Source: Planctomycetota bacterium (GTDB taxonomy: Bacteria; Planctomycetota; Planctomycetia; Gemmatales; Gemmataceae). From it: a stretch of DNA of 48,526 nucleotides. The notes beneath the pieces were generated by a model, which was not told the origin of the DNA, made no database searches, and was given only the letters and a program-made list of their open reading frames with translations. Below are positions 42,804 through 48,526 of this stretch, one piece after another. The first letter of the stretch is position 1, and each line of letters begins with the position of its first letter. The translations under genes were made by a program, and so were the position numbers. Location: contig JAIOPV010000068.1 of NCBI GenBank assembly GCA_021413735.1, positions 1 through 48,526 on the forward strand, read 5' to 3'.

Positions 42804-45494
42804 ATGCCATCCCGACCCCGCATCATCGCTCCGGCCGCGTTGCTGCTGCTCGTCAGCGCAGCTGCGGCAGAGACGCCTCCGGCCGATCCTGCTGTTGCCG
42901 CGAAGGTCGAATTCTTCGAGAAGAAGGTTCGGCCGATTCTGGTGGACCACTGCCATCACTGCCATTCGGCAGACACGAAACCAGCCGGCGGATTGCGAGT
43001 CGATGACCGCAACGGCCTCTTCCTCGGCGGGAATACCGGCCCAGCCGTCGTGCCAGGCAACCCCGAGAAGAGTCTGCTTCTGAAGCGGATCGGCCCTGAG
43101 AACGCCAAGCGTCGGATGCCGCTGGAAGGCAAGCATCTGACCGAGGAACAGACCGAGATCATCGCCAAGTGGATCAAGGACGGAGCCGCGTGGCCAGCAA
43201 TCCGAATTCCTGCTTCGCTCGGCAAGATCCGGCCTGAGTACGAGCAGTTGAGGAAAGAACATTGGGCCTGGCAACCACTCACGAAGCCTGCGGTTCCGGC
43301 GGTGAATGACGCAGCGTGGGCACGCGACGACATCGACCGTTTCCTGCTTGCGAAGCTCGACGCCAAGGGATTGAAGCCCGTCGGCGACGCGGACAAGGTC
43401 ACGCTGATTCGCCGGGTCACATTCGATCTGACGGGGTTGCCTCCGACGCCTGCCGAGATCGATGCGTTCGTGAAAGACAGCAGCCCGAATGCGTTTGAGC
43501 AGGTGGTGGATCGATTGCTCGCGAGTTCGGCATTCGGCGAACGGTGGGGTCGGCACTGGCTCGACGTCGCCCGCTATGGCGAAAGCACGGGACCATCGCG
43601 GAACATCCCGTATCCGCACGCCTGGAAGTACCGCGATTACGTCATCGACTCCGTGAACGCCGATGTGCCGTATGATCGATTCCTGCGCGAACAGATCGCG
43701 GGCGACCTGCTTGCCAAGGCGGAAGGCTTCGCCAAGGCGGAAGGCGGAGGGCAGAAGGCGGAAAACGAAAGCGGTTGGGGGATATTCTCCGCCTTCCGCC
43801 TTCCGCCCTCCGCCTTTGTTGATCGGCTCCTGACCGCAACTGGCTTCCTTGCCCTCGGCGTGAAGGACGTGAACCAGCGCTTCAAGGTGCGGTTCATCAT
43901 GGACAACGTTGATGAGCAGATCGACACAGTGACTCGCTCGATTCTCGGGTTGACGGTCAGTTGTGCCCGCTGCCACGACCACAAGTTCGACCCGGTTCCG
44001 ACAACCGATTACTACGCGATCGCCGGCATCTTCACCAGCACCGACAACGCCGCCGGAGTGCGAAACCTGATGGGCGGTGGTGGCCTCGCTTATTACGTAC
44101 CAGACATGCTCGTGAAGCTCTCCGGCAGCGCTCCGCCGGCCGATCCCGCACGGCTTGCCAAGTTGAAGGCCGATTTCGAGGAAGCCAAGAAAGCCTGGGA
44201 CGCGATTCGAGGCACACCAGCCGGCACGAAGATCGCTGCGAACGGGCAGCCGACGCAGCGACCGTACCGGCTCAAGTTCGAGGCACTTCAGACTGAACTA
44301 AACTCGCTCACGGACCCAGCAGCGCGAGGGCAGGCAGTTCACGGCGTTCGCGACGCCAAGACACTGGCCGACACCGAAGTTCGCATTCGCGGCGAAGCCG
44401 AGAAGCTCGGACCAATCGTGCCTCGTGGCTTCCTCACGGCGTTCACAGTGCCGGGCGCTGCGAACGTCAATCCGAAGCAAAGCGGCCGGCTCGAACTCGC
44501 GAACTGGCTCACGAGCGCGAAGAATCCGCTGACTCCGCGTGTGGCCGTCAACCGTATCTGGCAGCATTTGTTCGGCACGGGCATCGTGAACACGGTCGAC
44601 AACTTCGGCGTCACGGGCGGGGCACCGTCGCATCCAGAACTGCTCGATCACCTCGCGAATCGCTTCATTGCGGATGATTGGTCGGTGAAGAAGTTGGTGC
44701 GTGCGGTCGTGCTGACACACGCTTACCAGTTGAGTGCGGAAGCGACGCCCGCGAACACGGCTGCCGATCCGGGCAACCGTCTCGTGTGGCGGCACACACC
44801 GCGACGCCTGACGGCTGAAGAGATTCGCGACGCGACTCTCGCCGCTGCCGGAACCCTCGACGTGAAACGCCCAGGCGGTTCACCGGCGCAGAGCCTTCGC
44901 ATGGTCGAGATGTTGGACAACGGTCCGGAAGCCCGCACCATCAACGAGAAGGCCGACGCCAGCATGAACCGCAGCGTTTACTTGCCGTTGCTTCGTGGTG
45001 TCGTGCCGCATTCGCTCGAAGTGTTCGACCCCGCGGAACAAACGCTCGTCACCGGCAACCGCGACGCGACCACCGTTCCAAGTCAGGCGTTGTATCTGCT
45101 GAACGGCTCCTTCGTGCGTCGGCAATCGCTGATCCTCGCGGAACGTCTGTTGAAGCCGAACGCCAGCGATTCGGAACGCATTACTGAGGCTTATCGTCGC
45201 GCGTTGGGTCGTGCCCCCACGAAGACCGAGGTTGCACGGGCGCGAGCGTTCCTCGATGAGTACGAATCGGAATCGCGTCAGTTCTACCCGGACAATCTCG
45301 CACCTGCACCGCGTCGCGTGAAGACCGCCGAACCGGCCAAGGTCGAGGAACCGCCGTTCGATCCCGATCAGGTCGATCAGACCGGCACCCCAATTCACGA
45401 AGACCTGATCCGTGCGAAGGACGCCCGCACAGCAGCGTGGCTCGCGTTCACGCAGGCGCTCTTTGGCAGCGCCGAGTTCCGATACGTTCGCTGA
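42804..45494 (+). CDS. PSCyt1-DUF1549-DUF1553 protein (planctomycete cytochrome family) with palindrome-derived insert
   Basis: The 896-residue protein has a signal peptide (IIAPAALLLLVSAAAAE), a PSCyt1 domain with haem motif CHHCH (VRPILVDHCHHCHSAD), a DUF1549 domain (RRVTFDLTGLPPTPAEIDAFV, RWGRHWLDVARYGES, CARCHDHKFDPV) and DUF1553 (RLELANWLTSAKNPLTPRVAVNRIWQHLFGTGIV...HPELLDHLANRF). Residues 313-338 come from a palindrome (43741-43816) placed between GDLL and DRLLTATGFLALG, where relatives have a shorter link. The ATG at 42804 follows AGGAAG. It pairs with the downstream DUF1501 gene. An extracytoplasmic redox role is the usual inference. Confidence 0.94.
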   Translation: MPSRPRIIAPAALLLLVSAAAAETPPADPAVAAKVEFFEKKVRPILVDHCHHCHSADTKPAGGLRVDDRNGLFLGGNTGPAVVPGNPEKSLLLKRIGPENAKRRMPLEGKHLTEEQTEIIAKWIKDGAAWPAIRIPASLGKIRPEYEQLRKEHWAWQPLTKPAVPAVNDAAWARDDIDRFLLAKLDAKGLKPVGDADKVTLIRRVTFDLTGLPPTPAEIDAFVKDSSPNAFEQVVDRLLASSAFGERWGRHWLDVARYGESTGPSRNIPYPHAWKYRDYVIDSVNADVPYDRFLREQIAGDLLAKAEGFAKAEGGGQKAENESGWGIFSAFRLPPSAFVDRLLTATGFLALGVKDVNQRFKVRFIMDNVDEQIDTVTRSILGLTVSCARCHDHKFDPVPTTDYYAIAGIFTSTDNAAGVRNLMGGGGLAYYVPDMLVKLSGSAPPADPARLAKLKADFEEAKKAWDAIRGTPAGTKIAANGQPTQRPYRLKFEALQTELNSLTDPAARGQAVHGVRDAKTLADTEVRIRGEAEKLGPIVPRGFLTAFTVPGAANVNPKQSGRLELANWLTSAKNPLTPRVAVNRIWQHLFGTGIVNTVDNFGVTGGAPSHPELLDHLANRFIADDWSVKKLVRAVVLTHAYQLSAEATPANTAADPGNRLVWRHTPRRLTAEEIRDATLAAAGTLDVKRPGGSPAQSLRMVEMLDNGPEARTINEKADASMNRSVYLPLLRGVVPHSLEVFDPAEQTLVTGNRDATTVPSQALYLLNGSFVRRQSLILAERLLKPNASDSERITEAYRRALGRAPTKTEVARARAFLDEYESESRQFYPDNLAPAPRRVKTAEPAKVEEPPFDPDQVDQTGTPIHEDLIRAKDARTAAWLAFTQALFGSAEFRYVR
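43713..43816. repeat. In-frame palindromic element in the DUF1549 gene
   Basis: A 22-bp arm at 43741-43762 (AAGGCGGAGGGC...) pairs with 43795-43816 with one mismatch. It is preceded by a 15-bp direct repeat, GCCAAGGCGGAAGGC at 43713-43727 and 43731-43745. The reading frame stays open through both arms, coding AKAEG twice and SAFRLPPSAF. A related element lies at 45500-45630. Confidence 0.9.
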
Positions 45495-45499
45495 CACCC

Positions 45500-45630
45500 C
45501 AAGGCGGAGGGCAGAAGGCGGAAGGCGGAGTGAAAACCGCCCTGTCCGCACTCCGCAGACCACACACCATCAACAACTGAGGTATCTCGATGTCTTCGCC
45601 TTCCGCCTTCCGCCTTCCGCCTTCCACCTT
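45500..45630. repeat. GGCGGAAGGC/GCCTTCCGCC palindrome spanning the DUF1501 start
   Basis: The left arm at 45500-45530 (CAAGGCGGAGGGCAGAAGGC...) is near-complementary to 45595-45630. It belongs to the same sequence family as 43713-43816. The Shine-Dalgarno of the DUF1501 gene (TGAGGTATCTCG) lies in the loop, and the right arm is translated as PSAFRLPPSTF. The element starts 6 nt after the upstream stop. Confidence 0.85.
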
Positions 45631-46984
45631 CGCGCCGTCGCGTCGTCAAGCACTCAAGTCCGCGGGTGCGGGCTTCGGTATGGTCGCTCTCGCGGGCATC
45701 CTCGGCGAACAAGCCAAGGCCGCTGAGAAGGCCGCTGTGCTGAAACCTCTCGCCCAGAAGTCCCCGCACTTCCCCGCGAAAGCCAAGCGGCTCATCTTCG
45801 TTCACATGAACGGGTCGATGTCGCAGCACGACACGTTCGACTACAAGCCGCAACTCGTGAAGGACAACGGCAAAGGCGGCCCTGGTGGCGGCACACTCAC
45901 CGCGTCGAAGTTCAAGTTCTCGCAGCACGGGGAAACTGGCTCGTGGTTCTCGGAACTGCTGCCGAACATCGCCAAGCACGCCGACAGCCTGACGTGGTTG
46001 CGCGGCCTCTACACCGACACACCGGCACACCCGCAAGCCGTCGTTCAGATGCACACCGGCAGCGCGAACGCCGCACTCACACGCCCGAGCATGGGGGCGT
46101 GGTTGCTTTATGGTCTGGGCACCGAGAATCAGGACTTGCCGGGCTATGTCACCATCAACCCGCCGCCGAACTTCGGGGGTGCGGTGAACTACGGTAGCGC
46201 CTTCTTGCCGGCGCACTTCCAGGGCACGCGGATCAACGATCAAGGCTACCTGCCCAATCTGAAAGCGCAGACCGAAGCCGACCTTCAGCGCAAGCAACTC
46301 GATCTGTTGCAGGCGATGAATCGCGATCTCGCTGCGACGCCTGGAGCGCCCGAAGCGGTGGATGGCGTCATCGAGTCGTTCGAGTTGGCGTTCAAGATGC
46401 AGGGAAAGGTTCCGGAATTGCTCGACATCTCGAAGGAACCGAAGAAGATCCTCGATGCTTACGGCGCGAATGACAAGGCGACCGCGTCGTTTGCTCGGCA
46501 ATGCCTGATGGCCCGGCGACTCAGCGAAGCTGGAGTGCGGTTCGTGGAGATCTGTCAGCCGGGTTGGGATCACCACAACAACTTGCACAAGGGGTTGATC
46601 GACCGTTGCCGATCCGTGGATCGTCCGACGGGTGCGCTACTCGCGGACCTCCAGCAGCGCGGCTTGCTCGAAGATACGCTCGTGCTGTTCGGGAGCGAAT
46701 TCGGGCGTCTCCCGACGCAGCAGGGAGTCGATGGCCGCGATCACAACATCACGGGTTATTCGATGTTCCTGGCGGGTGCGGGAGTGAAGCCGGGCGTGAA
46801 TTACGGCGTCACCGACGAGTACGGCATCAAGGCCGTGGAAGGTCGAATGCACACGAACGACCTGCACGCAACGCTTCTCGCGCTAATGGGTCTGGATCAC
46901 GAGAAGCTGACGTACAACTACGCGGGCCGCGACTTCCGTCTGACCGACGTGAAGGGAAACGTGGTGAAGGAAATCTTCGCCTGA
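45590..46984 (+). CDS. DUF1501 family Tat-exported protein with element-derived N-terminus
   Basis: The 464-residue protein has a twin-arginine signal (SRRQALKSAGAGFGMVALAG) preceded by SSPSAFRLPPSTFAP, which is coded by the palindrome arm. DUF1501 landmarks follow: RLIFVHMNGSMSQHDTFDYKP, LTWLRGLYTDTPAHP, MHTGSANAALTRPSMGAWLLYG, RFVEICQPGWDHHNN, VLFGSEFGRLPTQQG and GRDHNITGYSMFLAGAGVKPG. No later ATG precedes the twin arginine, so the start at 45590 (SD TGAGGT) is the only reasonable one. It is partner to the DUF1549 gene just upstream. The substrate is unknown. Confidence 0.94.
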   Translation: MSSPSAFRLPPSTFAPSRRQALKSAGAGFGMVALAGILGEQAKAAEKAAVLKPLAQKSPHFPAKAKRLIFVHMNGSMSQHDTFDYKPQLVKDNGKGGPGGGTLTASKFKFSQHGETGSWFSELLPNIAKHADSLTWLRGLYTDTPAHPQAVVQMHTGSANAALTRPSMGAWLLYGLGTENQDLPGYVTINPPPNFGGAVNYGSAFLPAHFQGTRINDQGYLPNLKAQTEADLQRKQLDLLQAMNRDLAATPGAPEAVDGVIESFELAFKMQGKVPELLDISKEPKKILDAYGANDKATASFARQCLMARRLSEAGVRFVEICQPGWDHHNNLHKGLIDRCRSVDRPTGALLADLQQRGLLEDTLVLFGSEFGRLPTQQGVDGRDHNITGYSMFLAGAGVKPGVNYGVTDEYGIKAVEGRMHTNDLHATLLALMGLDHEKLTYNYAGRDFRLTDVKGNVVKEIFA

Positions 46985-46997
46985 TGTGTTTGTTTTC

Positions 46998-47022
46998 GCC
47001 CTCTCTCCTTGTGGGAGAGGGC
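46998..47022. terminator. CCCTCTC hairpin after DUF1501 gene
   Basis: GCCCTCTC at 46998-47005 pairs with GAGAGGGC at 47015-47022, 14 nt after the stop codon and between convergent genes. The GGGAGAGGGC motif is a common palindromic repeat in GC-rich bacterial genomes. There is no T-run, so a termination role is inferred only from position. Confidence 0.5.
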
Positions 47023-47052
47023 AACTCGCGAAGCGAGCTGCGAGCGGTTGCT

Positions 47053-48327
47053 TTACCTCTTCCAATCCACTGGCAAATCGCCCTTCGTCTCGCGAAGAAT
47101 CTCCATCACGGCCCGACGGTCCTCCTTCGTGAGATGTGCGAACTCCTTCGTCTGATCTTTCTCGGTGAGGATTTCCAGGAGCCGCGAGTAAATGCGTGTC
47201 TTCGCCTCGATCGGCAGGCCATCGAAGAGTTTCGAGTAGACGAGATAGCTCAACGGGTAGCGGAACATCCGCGTCTTCAGATCGAACTCACGCAGCGAGC
47301 GCTTCTGTGAGTCGAACGGTCCGCGAGCAGCGAACTCTTTCGCGAACCCGGAAGTGCCCGCCACCGGTTCGGTGAGTTTCGCTTCCTCGCAGAACAACAG
47401 ATATCGCACCACCGACTCACACGCATGATTGATGCGGCGAGTGATCCCCTCACTGCGATATGTCGCAGGCTCACGAAACGCCTTGTTCAATTCTCGCTGT
47501 TCGTGAAGGGCCGAACGAATCTGGAAGTTCGCTCGAATGAGCCGATTCTGCATCTCGCACTGATGTTCGAGCACCATCAACGCGACGATGTCGCTGTGCG
47601 TCGTCGGGTAATTCGCCGCTGTGAAATATGGCTTCAGATCAGTGACATTCGTGTTTTCCGCGTCGTCATCTTGGCCCGGCCAACCGCCGACGATGGAGTT
47701 CCCCATGTGCGTTTGCTTGCCACTGGTACCGGTGACGTACCAGCCACCCCAACGGTCCGCGAATGGTGTCGAGTGATCGACTCGCTTTGTGCCGCGCGAG
47801 AACACAGGCTCACCCGTGCGATCCGGTGAAACCGAACGGATCAGATGGCCTGGGAACCCCTGATTGCTTGAAGAACCGTGACACAGCAGGCAGCTTTCGG
47901 TCTGACGAGTGAATGCTACCTCCTTCGCCGGGTTCTGGTCGAGCGTGTAGAACACAGCACCAAGATTGGGATCGGACGCGACGACTTCGAGAACGTCGCC
48001 CCGCTGACAGAACCCCACGGTGACATCATCATTGAAGTAGATGGCTCGCGGCGTCTTCGGCCCGATCCGCGACCGCTGGAGACTGGTTCGCGAGAACACC
48101 AACACCTGCGACGACAGTGGGACATCCAGCTCCTTGAGCAACGACTTCAGGTAGCCGTGGTCGTCGGTGTGTTTCAGTTCCGCGTTGCCTTTGCGGATCT
48201 TCTCGTTGAGCGAGGTGATGACATCGTTGGTTGGGGCGGTGCCGTACTCGATTGGTGGCCGGTCATAGTCCGCAGCGGAGGCCACTCCACACACGGCGAA
48301 GACGAACATGATGGTGAACGATTTCAT
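47053..48327 (-). CDS. Secreted CxxCH protein of unknown function
   Basis: The 424-residue protein has a signal peptide (MKSFTIMFVFAVCGVASA) and a single haem-type motif CLLCH in RQTESCLLCHGSSSNQGFPGHLIRSV, followed by SRGTKRVDHSTPFADRWGGWYVTG and a helical C-terminal half. The pattern resembles exported c-type cytochrome-like proteins of planctomycetes. No family name is certain. The ATG at 48327 has a weak GAGA upstream. It is convergent with the DUF1501 gene and has a perfect palindrome about 90 bp upstream. Confidence 0.8.
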   Translation of the reverse strand: MKSFTIMFVFAVCGVASAADYDRPPIEYGTAPTNDVITSLNEKIRKGNAELKHTDDHGYLKSLLKELDVPLSSQVLVFSRTSLQRSRIGPKTPRAIYFNDDVTVGFCQRGDVLEVVASDPNLGAVFYTLDQNPAKEVAFTRQTESCLLCHGSSSNQGFPGHLIRSVSPDRTGEPVFSRGTKRVDHSTPFADRWGGWYVTGTSGKQTHMGNSIVGGWPGQDDDAENTNVTDLKPYFTAANYPTTHSDIVALMVLEHQCEMQNRLIRANFQIRSALHEQRELNKAFREPATYRSEGITRRINHACESVVRYLLFCEEAKLTEPVAGTSGFAKEFAARGPFDSQKRSLREFDLKTRMFRYPLSYLVYSKLFDGLPIEAKTRIYSRLLEILTEKDQTKEFAHLTKEDRRAVMEILRETKGDLPVDWKR

Positions 48328-48418
48328 CGCGATCTCGCGGCCGACTGAATTATGGATAATGTTATCCTCAATTCTCCGAAAAGTCAAGGAGTTCAGTATA
48401 TTCGCTAAAATCTCGGTC

Positions 48419-48478
48419 GGTATTCGCCGCTTGCGGCGTAGCGATTCTTGGAACGCTACGCCGCAAGCGGCGAATACC
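48419..48478. repeat. Perfect 25-bp inverted repeat upstream of the CxxCH protein gene
   Basis: 48419-48443 (GGTATTCGCCGCTTGCGGCG...) and 48454-48478 are exact complements with a 10-nt loop. The window ends about 50 bp later, so the upstream neighbour is not visible and the element could instead be the tail of a gene beyond the edge. Confidence 0.9.
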
Positions 48479-48526
48479 ATATCCCGGATGAAATGACTTG
48501 TCGCCTCCGTCGTAATTCACGTTAGC

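Noticed and set aside
1-48526. CRISPR array, tRNA or rRNA gene
   Set aside because: No regularly spaced identical repeats with unique spacers and no tRNA-like or rRNA-like sequence were recognised; the GGTTCCGG units are too short and diverged for CRISPR.

Overview
The window reads as chromosome of a Planctomycetota bacterium, most likely of the Gemmata group. The evidence is the set of protein families that are abundant there: DUF1549/DUF1553 with DUF1501 partner proteins (two sets), two DUF1080 glycosidase-like proteins, ThuA, a TIGR02996/leucine-rich-repeat protein, a TIGR03067 protein and a DUF1570 metallopeptidase, all in GC-rich DNA. I saw no rRNA, tRNA, CRISPR array or intact insertion sequence. 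Many start codons were set inside longer open frames by Shine-Dalgarno spacing and the family N-terminus.

Layout. 1-3.7 kb: a three-gene minus-strand redox-type operon (AhpD-like, DUF417, PNPOx-like) divergent from a GAF/sigma-54 activator, with four phased palindromes between them. 3.8-6.5 kb: two overlapping, paralogous AlkB-like 2OG-Fe(II) oxygenases and an unknown protein, in DNA poorer in GC at the left edge. 7-11 kb: WrbA-ThuA operon, DUF1080 protein, unknown membrane protein. 11.3-19 kb: trypsin-like protease, then a DUF1549/1553-DUF1501-WD40-DUF1080 gene set. 19-25 kb: der, SDR, HAD, ubiX, DUF1570 peptidase. 24.5-29.7 kb: Gly/Tyr-rich secreted protein, BON protein, secreted unknown, FAH-family enzyme, and an S41-type protein that has lost its catalytic Ser and Lys. 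29.8-34 kb: tagaturonate epimerase, mannonate-type SDR, Rieske oxygenase, RarD transporter. 34-42 kb: M24 peptidase, LRR protein, dprA, prs, two small proteins, serA. 42.8-48.3 kb: a second DUF1549/1553-DUF1501 pair and a CxxCH secreted protein.

The most striking feature is the density of long, nearly perfect inverted repeats of unrelated sequence: over a dozen in 48 kb, usually filling the space just after a stop codon. Two lie in frame inside conserved genes (dprA and a DUF1549 gene). A relative of the second supplies the N-terminus of a DUF1501 protein, so the peptide SAFRLPPS occurs in two neighbouring, unrelated proteins. This resembles the protein-coding palindromic elements known from Rickettsia. 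A separate dispersed repeat built of GGTTCCGG units occurs twice, about 8 kb apart and in opposite orientation.
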